NCBI RefSeq assembly: GCF_014651675.1
Contig: NZ_BMXI01000013.1
Coordinates: forward strand, 1 to 64,000
Origin: Roseibacillus persicicus
GTDB lineage: Bacteria; Verrucomicrobiota; Verrucomicrobiia; Verrucomicrobiales; Akkermansiaceae
Reading direction: 5' to 3'
Length of the DNA: 64,000 nt
In this document: piece by piece, positions 26,401 through 35,597 of the stretch
Position numbering within the stretch: position 1 is the stretch's first letter
Layout: every line of letters begins with the position of its first letter
Position numbers and translations under genes: made by a program
Notes under the pieces: generated by a model
Databases searched by the model: none
Told to the model about the DNA's origin: nothing
The model's input: the letters and a program-made list of their open reading frames with translations, nothing else

Positions 26401-27321
26401 TTAACGGGGCCAAAGAAAGAAGACATAGCCTGCATAGACACCGCAGAAGACCAATCCTTCCATCCGCGAGATCCGACGGCCGGTGAGGGCGAATGGCAAG
26501 AGGACGAGGCTGAGGCCCAACATAGTCAGGCTGTCGCGCAACTCGATGCCAGTGGCGTCGATGGGAGTGACCACCGAAGTCGCTCCGATGATACAGAACA
26601 CGTTGAAGATGTTAGAGCCCACCACATTGCCGACCGCGATGTCGGATTGTTTTTTCAGGGCTGCGACGACACTGGTCGCCAACTCCGGAAGGCTGGTGCC
26701 AGCGGCGACGATGGTCAATCCGATGATGGCATCGGAGACGCCCAGGGACTTGGCCAAGGAAGTTGCTCCATCGACGAAGAGGCGGGAGCCGAAAATCAGA
26801 ACGGCAAGTCCCACGATCAGGACCCCTCCATCGAGTAGCCAGTGTTTGGTGAGGAGGGAGGGAATTTCGTCTGCGGGGCGACTTTCTTTTTTCGCCAAAC
26901 GGACGGTGAAGAACAGATAGGCCGCGAGGGACGCGAGCAAGCCCACTCCTGCGAGAGCTGAGACCGTGCCGGTGGCAATGAGGGCGAGCAGGATCCCCGA
27001 GCTGACGATCATGATTGGGATGTCGCGCCGGATCACGTTGAGGTGAATCTGCAGGGGATGGATGAGAGCCGCGATGCCGAGAATCACCGCAATGTTGAAA
27101 ATGTTAGAGCCCACCACATTACCCAGAGCGATACCGGACTTGCCCTCCAAGGCGGAGGAAATGCTCACGCTGAGCTCCGGGGCGCTCGTCCCAAAGGCGA
27201 CCACGGTGAGACCTGCCACCAGAGCGGAAACTCCTGCTCGCGTGGCAAGACTGACACTGGCTCGGACGAGGGCTTCGGCACCGACATATAACAAAAACGC
27301 TCCAAGAAGGATGAATAACAT
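26401..27321 (-). CDS. calcium/sodium antiporter, YrbG type (CaCA family)
   Basis: The 306-residue inner-membrane exchanger shows the two inverted alpha-repeat signatures of the family: GTSAPELSVSI with GNVVGSNIFNIA in the first half, and GTSLPELATSV with GNVVGSNIFNVF in the second. About ten membrane helices are visible. Start ATG 27321 (MLFILLGAFLLY) places the first helix at the N-terminus, so the upstream extension of the frame is ignored. It probably extrudes Ca2+ in exchange for Na+. It is divergent from the sensor kinase gene and co-directional with the L,D-transpeptidase gene, but 176 non-coding bases separate those two. Confidence 0.92.
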   Translation of the reverse strand: MLFILLGAFLLYVGAEALVRASVSLATRAGVSALVAGLTVVAFGTSAPELSVSISSALEGKSGIALGNVVGSNIFNIAVILGIAALIHPLQIHLNVIRRDIPIMIVSSGILLALIATGTVSALAGVGLLASLAAYLFFTVRLAKKESRPADEIPSLLTKHWLLDGGVLIVGLAVLIFGSRLFVDGATSLAKSLGVSDAIIGLTIVAAGTSLPELATSVVAALKKQSDIAVGNVVGSNIFNVFCIIGATSVVTPIDATGIELRDSLTMLGLSLVLLPFALTGRRISRMEGLVFCGVYAGYVFFLWPR

Positions 27322-27449
27322 AGGGGTTCTCTCCAACCGCCCATGATATTGCCGAACTTGCAAAAGAGTAAAGACAGATTGATGCCGCGAAGATGGAATG
27401 GTCTCTGGAGTCGCCTCTTGAAATATGGCAGTCTGTGCCGCTGTGGAAC

Positions 27450-27454
27450 GGAGG
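27450..27454 (+). promoter_or_regulatory. Shine-Dalgarno site deciding the kinase start
   Basis: GGAGG lies 5 bases before the TTG at 27460. In a window where Shine-Dalgarno sites are otherwise weak, this favours TTG 27460 over the in-frame ATGs at 27343 and 27382. Confidence 0.6.
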
Positions 27455-27459
27455 GAATT

Positions 27460-29505
27460 TTGAGAAATCGATGGCAGTTGAGAAGTCTGAAGCTGTCTTT
27501 CATCTGGCTGGTCCTAATGGGCTCTCTGGATGGGGCGGACCAGATCCGGTCGATCTCCGCGGTGCGCTCCTTGACTGTCGAAGAGGCGAATCAGCGGAGG
27601 CCAGTTCGGATCGAGGTGCAGGTGATGAAGTTCGGGATCGAGCGGGAGGGCTTCTTTGCTTTCGATGGAAAGGCGGGGATCTATATTTCCCTTTCCAGTC
27701 GTCTGAGGACGCGGGTCGAACTCGATCAGGGTGACCGCTTGTTGGTCCATGGAGTGACAAACAAAGGAAACTTTTTGCCGCACATCGATGCCACCGAGAT
27801 TCGCAAGCTGGGTCGCGAACCCTTGCCGGAGCCGCTGGTCGCCGATCGCAAAGTCTTGGACGACCCTCGAACTGACTGTCAGTGGGTTCAGCTGGATGGG
27901 GTGATCGAGGAGATTGTCCCCACGGGGAGGGCTCTTTCGCTACGTCTGAACTGGAATGGGCAGCTTTACAATTTGGTTCTCCCTCGCACGGAAGAGGTCG
28001 AGGAGCAGGCTCCCACTTTCTTGAACAAACCGGTTCGGGCAAGAGGGGTGGCTGCGACCCAGTGGAATTCCCGCCGCCAGATGACAGGACGAATTTTTCA
28101 GCTTCATTCCTTAAAAGATATTGAGCTGATTGAGAGCGAGGAAGGCGCTCCGCCTCTCTTGGAGGTGGACCAGATGCTGCGGATGGAGACCAGCACCCTG
28201 CATACGGTTTCGGTGCGTGGGGTTGTTACCCATTGTGATGGAAAGAATCTTTACCTCCAAGGCAGCCGAGGAGCGCTGCTGGTGCGGACCACCAAGGAAA
28301 CCAACTGGGAAGTGGGGGAGCGAGTGGAAGCGCAGGGAACAGTGGTGCCCGAGCCATTCGCCCCCGTGCTGAGTTCTTGGGAGGTCAAGGGGATTGGAGG
28401 CCGGACGGAGGTGGCGGCAAGGGATCTGCGTCTGCCTGAGGGAGCCTTTTCTGTGGAGCTGCACCAGACCCTGGTTGGTTTGCAGGCCACCGTGGATTCC
28501 GTCGTGGCGACCGAGTCGGGGCTCGATCTTCTTTGTCGGGCGGATGGGCGAAACTTCGTGGCCTCTTTGAAAGGACACTCACCGGAGAATGTCGATGTGG
28601 TTGGCGGTTCCTTAGTGAATCTGCGGGGCATTTGCGTGCTGAGCTCGAGCAATGCGGAGGCCCACGCTTATGATGCGGATCGCTTCCGCATCCTCCTGCG
28701 AACGCCGCAGGACATCCGGGTGCTGGATCGGCCTTCCTGGTGGACGACTGATCGCATTATTCTTTTGTCTATGGGTTTGTTAGGTTTGGTGGCCTTGTCG
28801 ATGGGTTGGGCTTTTCTCCTGCGGCGCAAGGTGAACGAGCAGACGGAGTTGATTCACCAGCAGGTGGAGCGGGAAGTCACGATGCGCGAGCGCGAGCGCT
28901 TGGCGCGGGATCTTCACGACTCTTTGGAGCAAAACATCGCCGGTCTTGCCCGGCAATTGAGCACCGTGGATCGACGCATGCAGGCGGGAGAGGTCGATAA
29001 GATTAAGGAAGGGCTTTTTCTTGCCCGGCGCATGGCGGAACATTGCCAGAAGGAGTCGCGCGAATCCATTCATGACCTCAGGCAGAATCACCGCATGACC
29101 GGCTCCCATCTGGGGCAGGATGAATTTCTGGAGGCGGAGGCGGAAGAGATGGGAGCCAAGCTGACCTTCGAGTTGTCGGGACCGACCGTGGAGCGTGATG
29201 CCCGGGTGGAGCGGAATCTTTCCAAAATCATTCGAGAGGCGACTTACAACGCATTGCGGCACGGGGGCGCGGATCAGGTGGACGTGGTGCGGGCGGAAAC
29301 AGAGGAGGGTTTGGAGCTGAGCATTCGGGACAACGGCTGTGGTTTTGAACCGGAGAAAGCGATGGGTTTGGGACGCTTTGGATTGCAGGGTATGATGGAA
29401 CGTGCGAGAACCATTGGCGGAGATCTTTCCATTGAAAGCGAGCCTGGGAAAGGAACCGTGGTTTCCCTCAAGCTCTTGAATCAATCCCAGAAGCACCCTT
29501 GTTAG
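27460..29505 (+). CDS. sensor histidine kinase, NarL/HisKA_3 type, with large N-terminal sensor
   Basis: Read from TTG 27460, the 681-residue protein has a good signal peptide or first helix (RSLKLSFIWLVLMGSLDGADQ). About 380 residues of beta-rich sensor follow that look like successive OB-fold-like segments (VQVMKFGIEREGFFAF, LDGVIEEIV, VSVRGVVTHCDGKNLYL). A membrane helix near 430-450 comes next, then a HisKA_3 dimerisation helix with phospho-acceptor His near 486 (RDLHDSLEQN) and an HATPase domain with NALRHGG and DNGCGFEP. It autophosphorylates and transfers phosphate to the response regulator that starts 2 bases after its stop. ATG 27343 would add 39 basic residues before the signal and leave only 21 bases to the divergent exchanger gene. 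Confidence 0.88.
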   Translation: MRNRWQLRSLKLSFIWLVLMGSLDGADQIRSISAVRSLTVEEANQRRPVRIEVQVMKFGIEREGFFAFDGKAGIYISLSSRLRTRVELDQGDRLLVHGVTNKGNFLPHIDATEIRKLGREPLPEPLVADRKVLDDPRTDCQWVQLDGVIEEIVPTGRALSLRLNWNGQLYNLVLPRTEEVEEQAPTFLNKPVRARGVAATQWNSRRQMTGRIFQLHSLKDIELIESEEGAPPLLEVDQMLRMETSTLHTVSVRGVVTHCDGKNLYLQGSRGALLVRTTKETNWEVGERVEAQGTVVPEPFAPVLSSWEVKGIGGRTEVAARDLRLPEGAFSVELHQTLVGLQATVDSVVATESGLDLLCRADGRNFVASLKGHSPENVDVVGGSLVNLRGICVLSSSNAEAHAYDADRFRILLRTPQDIRVLDRPSWWTTDRIILLSMGLLGLVALSMGWAFLLRRKVNEQTELIHQQVEREVTMRERERLARDLHDSLEQNIAGLARQLSTVDRRMQAGEVDKIKEGLFLARRMAEHCQKESRESIHDLRQNHRMTGSHLGQDEFLEAEAEEMGAKLTFELSGPTVERDARVERNLSKIIREATYNALRHGGADQVDVVRAETEEGLELSIRDNGCGFEPEKAMGLGRFGLQGMMERARTIGGDLSIESEPGKGTVVSLKLLNQSQKHPC

Positions 29506-29507
29506 AA

Positions 29508-30128
29508 ATGATACGAACACTCATCGTCGACGATCACATCATCGTCCGAATTGGCACCATCGAGGCCATCGCGTCCGACCCCGGGATGACGGTGGTTGGG
29601 GAGTTGGCGGCGGGCGAGGAGGTCTGCTCCGCCTATGCCAGCCTGCAGCCGGACGTGGTGCTGATGGATTACCGGCTGACGGGAATCGATGGGGCTGAAG
29701 CAACCAAGCGTCTGCTTGAGGAGCATCCCGAGGCCCGGGTTCTTTTTCTCAGCGTCTACGATGGCGAGGATGATGTCGGGCGGGCGGTGGAGGCGGGGGC
29801 CCGTGGTTATCTTTCGAAAGGGGCTGAAACCTCCGAGCTGTTAGACGCCATCCAGACCATCGCGTCGGGTGGGACCTACTTTCCAGCCGAACTGACTGCC
29901 AAGTTGGAGCGCCAAAAGCTGAGACGCCCCTTGACGGCCCGGGAGCTGGAAGTCCTCAACCTGTTGATCGAGGGCCTCAGCAACAAGGAGATTGCTTCCG
30001 CGCTAGAGCTTTCCCTCGCTACCGTGAAGCTTCATGTCTCCAACCTGTTAGTGAAGTTGGATGTCCTCGACCGGACGCAGGCTGCAGTGACTGCGGTGCG
30101 TCGGGGCTTGGTCCACCTCGATGATTGA
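29508..30128 (+). CDS. LuxR/NarL-type response regulator
   Basis: The 206-residue regulator has an intact receiver domain, with acidic pair D8/D9, phospho-acceptor D54 in VVLMDYRLTG and Lys of YLSKGAE, followed by a LuxR-type helix-turn-helix (LTARELEVLNLLIEGLSNKE, ending in VKLHVSNLL). It is the cognate partner of the kinase directly upstream, as judged by the 2-base gap. A TTG at 29499, overlapping the kinase stop, is an alternative start. Its targets are unknown, but the secreted-protein genes next to it are candidates. Confidence 0.9.
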   Translation: MIRTLIVDDHIIVRIGTIEAIASDPGMTVVGELAAGEEVCSAYASLQPDVVLMDYRLTGIDGAEATKRLLEEHPEARVLFLSVYDGEDDVGRAVEAGARGYLSKGAETSELLDAIQTIASGGTYFPAELTAKLERQKLRRPLTARELEVLNLLIEGLSNKEIASALELSLATVKLHVSNLLVKLDVLDRTQAAVTAVRRGLVHLDD

Positions 30129-30151
30129 GGTGCTCTTCGCTGCGGAAACTT

Positions 30152-33100
30152 TTACGGCAAAGGATAGAGCAAAAGGTTGCGATATTCGATCGTCGTTCCG
30201 AGCGGATTGTGGTGCGAGTCCTGCAGGCCGATGAAGCCGCTCTCGGGCCAGGTGATCTCCGGGTATTCTGCTGCGGTATCCAATACGTCCACCAGAACGA
30301 GGCCGTCGATCTCCACCCGGATGCTGCGCCCGACTTGCCGGATCTCCATGCTGTGCCAGACATTGTCGGCGGGGTCGTAGCCAGGGTTGGCGGCGATGCG
30401 GCGATAGACGGATCCTGTCTCGCGATCGGGTCCCTCGACATCGATGTTGTCGATCTGGATTTCATTGCCATCGATCCAAGGCTGGCTGGTTCCGGGAGTG
30501 GCGCGGGTGAAGATGCCCGCGTTGGTACCGGGGGTGGTCTTGAATTGGAGCCTTAAAACGAAGTCTGTAAACGTCCCGGGATAGTAGATGAAGCCACTGG
30601 AAATTGAACGCACATGCTTGAGGACACCGGTGGTGGAATTGTAATCCCACTCTGCCGGATCGCTGGTGACAAAGGACCAGTTGCTGAGACCGTTCTCTAA
30701 CAGGTTGATGGGAGTGATGGATTGGAAGCCTGCGGCGACCCGCAGAAAACCTTTCTCATCATCGGCCAGTAGGTCAGGCAAGAGCAGGCGGGTGAGAGAG
30801 GAATCCGCGGTGAGAGAGGAACCATAGGATTGCCAGTCGAAGAGGTCGGAGCTTTTCTCCAGGAAGTAAAGGCGACCGGCCTGGCTGGTGAAGTCGAGGG
30901 AGGTTTCCTCGGGGCTGACCTGGAGCGATGATTGAAAGAGCGAGGAAGGATCGAAGGGCGAGGAGCCTCCCATCACTTCGATGAAGTTGCTTTGCCCGTC
31001 CCCGTCGGAGTCGAGGGCTGCATCAGATGCGTCGTTGGGATTCAGACCCGCTTCTACTTCTTCCCGGTTGGACAAACCGTCTTCGTCGTCATCTGCCAAA
31101 CCATCACCTACGTAGACCACGAGCATTTCTTCGTAGGCCTCGCCGGCACTGTCGGTTGCCCGGATACGGAGGGAATAGGAACCTGCAGTGAGAGTTTCGT
31201 TGGCCAGCAGATTATCACCCACGATACGGAAGCTGTTGTTGTGGTCGTCGCCCGGCCCTGCAACGAGCTCGAGGAGGTGACTGGCAGTGGTGGAGGCCGG
31301 AACGACTGCTGCAAAGTTGTCTGCAAACCGGATGTCACCAACGATGAGTTCACCGCCTTGGAAGGAGCCAAAGCCAAGTCGGTCAAAGGAGAGGTCGTTG
31401 GAGGAAAGGCTACCCACGGGCGAGCTTTCTCCATTGCTGGCGGGATCTTGGTAGAAGGTGATGGTGTCGTTGTTGTTGGCACCGAACTCAATTTTGAGAA
31501 CCAATCGATGCATCTCGCTGGTCGGACCCGAGGGCGCGGCGAGAGTGAGTGCTGCGGTGCGCTTAAGCCGCATGCCATAGGTCGCGGGAGCGGGATTGGT
31601 ATCGACACCGGTGTTGAATATCGTGCTGGAATCGGCATTGCCGTCGCGGCGGAACTCGACAATCCCGGTGGCATTGAGTCCTCCTTGTGGAATCTGTTGG
31701 AGGTAGGAAACGTAAAGGGTCGTGCCGTCTTGGCCAATGTTGCTCGAGCTATCGCGATATGCCGCGAGGGGGCCGCCTGTTGAGGTGTCGAGGAGGCGAA
31801 CGATGCGAGAACTGGCGGTCGATTGGACTGCGAAGCCGCCCGTGACGCTGGTGGATCCGGTGACGGTTGTCCAGGCACCGTCGAATCCCACGCCGCCATT
31901 GCGGGCGATGAGCGAACCGTCATTGTAGGCAAAGGCCTCGCTCGCAAGCAGCGCCCCGGTCCCCTCTTGGGTCAGGGTGGCGCCGGTATTGAGATCGCCG
32001 AGATCGGGATCTGTAATCAGCAATCGGCCAACCTGACTGTTAGATGAGTGGGGTATTGGCAGAACATGAGAGGTGAGCTCGATGGCGCTGGCGGGGTGCT
32101 CACTACTCTCGTCAGTAATGGTGATATCGAAAGCCACGGTGGTAAAGTTCCTCGCGCTATCCGCAGCTCTCACGAGAATGGAGTAGAGAGCATTGCGTTC
32201 GAAGTCGAAGGGGAAGTTGGTGAGCAGATTGGTTCCCTCGATTTGAAAAAGATCGTTGTCAAATTGCCCCTCGGGAAGGGTGAAGGTGACCGACTCTCCG
32301 GCATCCTGATGGGTGGCGTCGAAGGCCCCGATCAGGGTGCCTATCGGCTTGTTTTCCTGTACCGATTGTGCGGAAAGGGTGACCCCGGTGATGGCGTCGG
32401 TCACGTTTTCAGGAATCGCGTTCAAGGTATACCACGCCTCCGTGGACCAGAGAACTTCGTCGGTGGTGGAAGGCGGATCGGCGGTGATGTGGTGGACGAA
32501 GCCCTCTTTTAATCCATTGACTTGCAAGCGGACCTTGCGTCCATCGGCGGAGAGGGTGGAGTCGTTGACGAAGAGCGTGGACTGCTGCTGCTTGGGGCCT
32601 CCGTAGTCGGGTGTCGGAGTGTAGGTCCACTGCACGACCGAGAAGTTGGAGGGATGCTCGGCAAAGGAGGGGTCGATGGGTTTGGTATACTCGATTTCGA
32701 AGCCGTCTGGGAGCGCCCTGACATTCTTGATGTCGAAGGCCACGGTGCCGTCTGTTTTAGGTTCGAGACGTTGTAAGCCATAGGTCGTCCCCTGCCAGGA
32801 CCAGTTGGAGGTTGCGCCGATGCAGCCCACATAGAGGGAGCCGTCGGAGGCCCAGGCGAGTCGATTGACTCCTCCTTCAAAGCCTTGACTGAAGCGATAG
32901 GCGCAGCCCTGCCACACACCATTGACTTTTTCCAAAGATGCCCGGCGAATGCCCCCCAGGGTCACTTCCCCGAACAGGTATTGGCCGGCATAGATTCCGT
33001 TGTCGAGTGGCACCAGCTCGGAAGGAGACTTTGCCACCTCGCTATGTGGGAGCCAGATGGCAGGGGGAGTGACCGGCTGGTCGGAGTAGTCGCTGGGCGC

Positions 33101-34468
33101 GCCTCCGGTAGGGTAATTGTCGTTGGTCAGGTCGGTGTCATTGTAGAAGCCGTAGAAGTGGCCTTCTTCAATGATTTGGATCTTGCTGGTGGGCACCCAG
33201 CCGCCCTGATTGTCGCAGTTGATAAGGGTGCCCTCTGGTCCGGCGAGGAGACCGTTGGGGGTGCGCAGACCGCCGGCGATGAAGCTTTTCTCGCCCGTGG
33301 TGAGGTTGGTCTTCATCAGGGAACCCCGATGGGGTGGGTTGGCTCCATTGAGACCGCGCGCTTCCTGTCCCGGAAAGTCGCTGGAGCGGTTGATGGAGGT
33401 TGACAAGGCACTGTATGCAAAACCGTCCCGCTCGACGATTCCGAAGTGAAAGTGGTGGTAGTTGTCCGAAACCCAACCATCGGTGATGGTTTCGTGGGTT
33501 TCATAGTAACCATCCGCGTCGTTGTCTTTCAGCCGGGTGAGGGCTAGACGCTGGGTGACCACGAGGTCGCCGTCGACGAACTTCATCCCCAAGGGTTCGG
33601 AAAGGTTGGAGGCGACTTCGGTGACCGTCATTTGGTTGGGATCTCCCAGCAAGGTGTTGGTGACCATGTAGACCTTGCCGTCTCCACCGGCAGAAGGCTC
33701 GGGGAATCCGAATTGGTTGGGCTCGAAGGTGGAGACGAAAAGTTGGCCGTCGTCACGCACGGCCAATGCTCCGACCTTAGGTTGAAAGCTGTTGGGGCGG
33801 GACTGGCGAACAGTCCAGGAAGGGTGGGCGGAATTCAGGGGAGAACCATTACCCGGCCGGATGGAGGAGCCGGGGCGCAGGATTTCTTTTTTCCCGGGAG
33901 CGGTAACGCGGGTGACATTGGCGAGGGTGCTGAAGGCGTTCGCGGGGATAGTGACGAAGGCCTGGCTGCCAGGGGGCTTCCATTCCAGAAGTAGTCTTTG
34001 GCCCCCCGAGTTTTCAAAATAGCGGAGCTCGAATTCATGGGGACCGGAGGCGAGGTTGATAGAGCCGGTTTGAGAGATGGCGGCGTGGATGCCGTCATTG
34101 GCAACTACGAGCTCGTCTTCAATATTGAGAGTGGAGCCATCGTCGGAAGTGATGCGGAAATCGTAGTCGCCTGGGGAGGTGATTTCCAAACGTCCGGAAA
34201 TCTCGACAATGAATTCGTTGGAGTAGCCGGCAAAGGAGGCGGTGGACTCATAGTCGACGAGGGCGTGCTTTTCATCAACATTCGGGTTCTGCCCTTCGAT
34301 GAGAGGGTAGAGACGGTCCATCTCTTCCTGAATATCGAAAAGGCGAAAGGTGAAACCTTGCTCGTAGGTCTGCGCGAAAGAGCGGGATCCAGTGGCGGCG
34401 GTGGCAAGGACGAGGGCGATCGTCCAAGGGCGGAAACTCCTCCAGGAGGGAGCGTGAGCTTTTATCAT
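30152..34468 (-). CDS. secreted multi-domain protein: PA14, beta-propeller, cadherin, LamG-like, TSP3, DUF1080
   Basis: The 1438-residue protein has a signal peptide (WTIALVLATAATGSRSFAQ). Approximate order: PA14-like domain 30-180 (ITSPGDYDFRITSDDGSTL); a sugar-dehydrogenase-like propeller 190-610 of the PVC DUF7133 kind (NLSEPLGMKFVDGDLVVTQR, SDNYHHFHFG); a cadherin domain 690-790; a beta-sandwich module 830-1045 shared with the next two genes; a second cadherin-like piece; acidic TSP3/EF-hand-like repeats (DDDEDGLSNREE, DSDGDGQSNF); and a C-terminal DUF1080/3-keto-disaccharide hydrolase domain (1260-1438). The propeller is a paralogue of the one at 43243-44736. An extracellular carbohydrate-binding or carbohydrate-modifying role is inferred. 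GTG 34477 is an alternative start to ATG 34468. Confidence 0.82.
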   Translation of the reverse strand: MIKAHAPSWRSFRPWTIALVLATAATGSRSFAQTYEQGFTFRLFDIQEEMDRLYPLIEGQNPNVDEKHALVDYESTASFAGYSNEFIVEISGRLEITSPGDYDFRITSDDGSTLNIEDELVVANDGIHAAISQTGSINLASGPHEFELRYFENSGGQRLLLEWKPPGSQAFVTIPANAFSTLANVTRVTAPGKKEILRPGSSIRPGNGSPLNSAHPSWTVRQSRPNSFQPKVGALAVRDDGQLFVSTFEPNQFGFPEPSAGGDGKVYMVTNTLLGDPNQMTVTEVASNLSEPLGMKFVDGDLVVTQRLALTRLKDNDADGYYETHETITDGWVSDNYHHFHFGIVERDGFAYSALSTSINRSSDFPGQEARGLNGANPPHRGSLMKTNLTTGEKSFIAGGLRTPNGLLAGPEGTLINCDNQGGWVPTSKIQIIEEGHFYGFYNDTDLTNDNYPTGGAPSDYSDQPVTPPAIWLPHSEVAKSPSELVPLDNGIYAGQYLFGEVTLGGIRRASLEKVNGVWQGCAYRFSQGFEGGVNRLAWASDGSLYVGCIGATSNWSWQGTTYGLQRLEPKTDGTVAFDIKNVRALPDGFEIEYTKPIDPSFAEHPSNFSVVQWTYTPTPDYGGPKQQQSTLFVNDSTLSADGRKVRLQVNGLKEGFVHHITADPPSTTDEVLWSTEAWYTLNAIPENVTDAITGVTLSAQSVQENKPIGTLIGAFDATHQDAGESVTFTLPEGQFDNDLFQIEGTNLLTNFPFDFERNALYSILVRAADSARNFTTVAFDITITDESSEHPASAIELTSHVLPIPHSSNSQVGRLLITDPDLGDLNTGATLTQEGTGALLASEAFAYNDGSLIARNGGVGFDGAWTTVTGSTSVTGGFAVQSTASSRIVRLLDTSTGGPLAAYRDSSSNIGQDGTTLYVSYLQQIPQGGLNATGIVEFRRDGNADSSTIFNTGVDTNPAPATYGMRLKRTAALTLAAPSGPTSEMHRLVLKIEFGANNNDTITFYQDPASNGESSPVGSLSSNDLSFDRLGFGSFQGGELIVGDIRFADNFAAVVPASTTASHLLELVAGPGDDHNNSFRIVGDNLLANETLTAGSYSLRIRATDSAGEAYEEMLVVYVGDGLADDDEDGLSNREEVEAGLNPNDASDAALDSDGDGQSNFIEVMGGSSPFDPSSLFQSSLQVSPEETSLDFTSQAGRLYFLEKSSDLFDWQSYGSSLTADSSLTRLLLPDLLADDEKGFLRVAAGFQSITPINLLENGLSNWSFVTSDPAEWDYNSTTGVLKHVRSISSGFIYYPGTFTDFVLRLQFKTTPGTNAGIFTRATPGTSQPWIDGNEIQIDNIDVEGPDRETGSVYRRIAANPGYDPADNVWHSMEIRQVGRSIRVEIDGLVLVDVLDTAAEYPEITWPESGFIGLQDSHHNPLGTTIEYRNLLLYPLP

Positions 34469-34535
34469 ATCGCCCACGCTGAACCCCGAGCCCGTGCTTG
34501 GGAACTGGTCAATGGTCTAGGCTGGGAGGGGACCC

Positions 34536-34553
34536 TAAACTTTTGGCTAGCTT
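34536..34553 (+). promoter_or_regulatory. 18-base upstream box, copy 1
   Basis: TARACTTTTGGCTAGCTT occurs here and at 35545-35562 in the same orientation, with 17 of 18 bases identical. Each copy precedes the start of a secreted-protein gene, here by 82 bases from the ATG at 34636. It may be part of a shared promoter or operator. It does not fit the sigma-54 -24/-12 spacing. Confidence 0.5.
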
Positions 34554-34635
34554 GTTAAAAAAATTCAGAGCCCTCAAATGGCGAGTGAACTGGGACATCT
34601 CGATTGTCGTGGTCTTGATAAATACAAAACTCATT

Positions 34636-35469
34636 ATGAAAAAACTAACATCTAACAGTTTGGCATTGGTCGCCTGCACATTTGTTTCGCAACCACTCTT
34701 TGGCGCTCTGACCGTATACGAAGGATTCGAGTACACATCCGGGGAAGGTCTATCGACTCAAAATGGAGGGGTGGGGTTTGCCGGAGGGGAAGCCTGGAAC
34801 GTCGGAACTGCGACCGGGGCTTCGGTAGGGAGTCTGACGGTTGCTTCGGATTCGTTGTCCTACGGTGCATTGCAAACCACTGGGGGCGCGGCAATGGGTG
34901 TCCGGTCAGGATCCAGCGTGGCGATGTTTCGTGACTTTGGATCGACCATTGGAGGAAGTGGTTCCAACGTGTGGATGAGTTTTCTAATCGATGTGGAGGG
35001 CAACACCGCTGGGTTCTCTCTCTACAACGGGGGTTCTGAGGCGACGTTCTCGGGAGGAATCAATAGCGGCTACAGCCACCGACTCTATAGCGGGGGTGGT
35101 GACCCGATGAGCAGCGCCATTTCCAATTCTCCTGCTGCCGCTATCGCACCGGGAGCGCATTTGATGGTGGCCCAATTTGATATGAGCGGGGGAACTCCCA
35201 CCTTCAATCTCTGGGTCGATCCTGATGTTGCCAGTTTGGGCACGGGTGCGGCGCCAGTGGGAGGAACCTTCAGTTCCGTAACCAGCGGAACCCAGAACTT
35301 TAGCTTCGATAGCATTCGGATCGGGATGTTTTCCAGCGACCAGACCATGGTGTTGGATGAGCTGCGAATTGGGGAAAGCTGGGCTGATGTTTCCCCGATT
35401 CCCGAGCCGTCAACAGTCCTTCTGGTCGGACTTGCGGGAGTTGGTTTGGCCCGGCGCAAGCGCGTCTAA
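34636..35469 (+). CDS. PEP-CTERM secreted protein
   Basis: The 277-residue protein has a signal peptide (TSNSLALVACTFVSQPLFGA) and a beta-sandwich body resembling concanavalin/LamG-like folds. It ends in a PEP-CTERM sorting tail: PEPST, a short hydrophobic helix and the basic end ARRKRV. Such tails are cleaved by exosortase, and the protein is then released or anchored in the cell surface matrix. No exosortase gene is in this window. The body (VYEGFEYTSGEGLSTQNGGVGF) resembles modules in both flanking secreted proteins. Start ATG 34636 was chosen because it begins the signal peptide; the frame is open upstream but without a plausible N-terminus. Confidence 0.88.
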   Translation: MKKLTSNSLALVACTFVSQPLFGALTVYEGFEYTSGEGLSTQNGGVGFAGGEAWNVGTATGASVGSLTVASDSLSYGALQTTGGAAMGVRSGSSVAMFRDFGSTIGGSGSNVWMSFLIDVEGNTAGFSLYNGGSEATFSGGINSGYSHRLYSGGGDPMSSAISNSPAAAIAPGAHLMVAQFDMSGGTPTFNLWVDPDVASLGTGAAPVGGTFSSVTSGTQNFSFDSIRIGMFSSDQTMVLDELRIGESWADVSPIPEPSTVLLVGLAGVGLARRKRV

Positions 35470-35490
35470 GGCTTATCTTCTTTGCACTTA

Positions 35491-35538
35491 AAGAGAGGCT
35501 TCGGCGGACCGTCGAGTGTTTATCGAAGCCGCCTCTCT
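35491..35538 (+). terminator. hairpin after the PEP-CTERM gene
   Basis: GAGAGGCTTCG pairs with CGAAGCCGCCTCTC across a loop of about 20 bases, with one bulge. It follows the stop codon at 35469 but lacks a strong T run, so the assignment as a terminator is moderate. Confidence 0.5.
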
Positions 35539-35544
35539 GCCTCA

Positions 35545-35562
35545 TAGACTTTTGGCTAGCTT
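35545..35562 (+). promoter_or_regulatory. 18-base upstream box, copy 2
   Basis: This is the second copy of the box at 34536-34553, sharing an exact 15-base core ACTTTTGGCTAGCTT. It ends 35 bases before the ATG of the TSP3-repeat protein at 35598. Confidence 0.5.
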
Positions 35563-35597
35563 TCTCATTTTAGAAATATCTTCACACTGCAAAAACC

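Noticed and set aside
34541-34560. sigma-54 promoter in the TTTTGGCTAGCTTG box
   Set aside because: The GG and GC elements do not have the 10-base spacing needed for a -24/-12 promoter.
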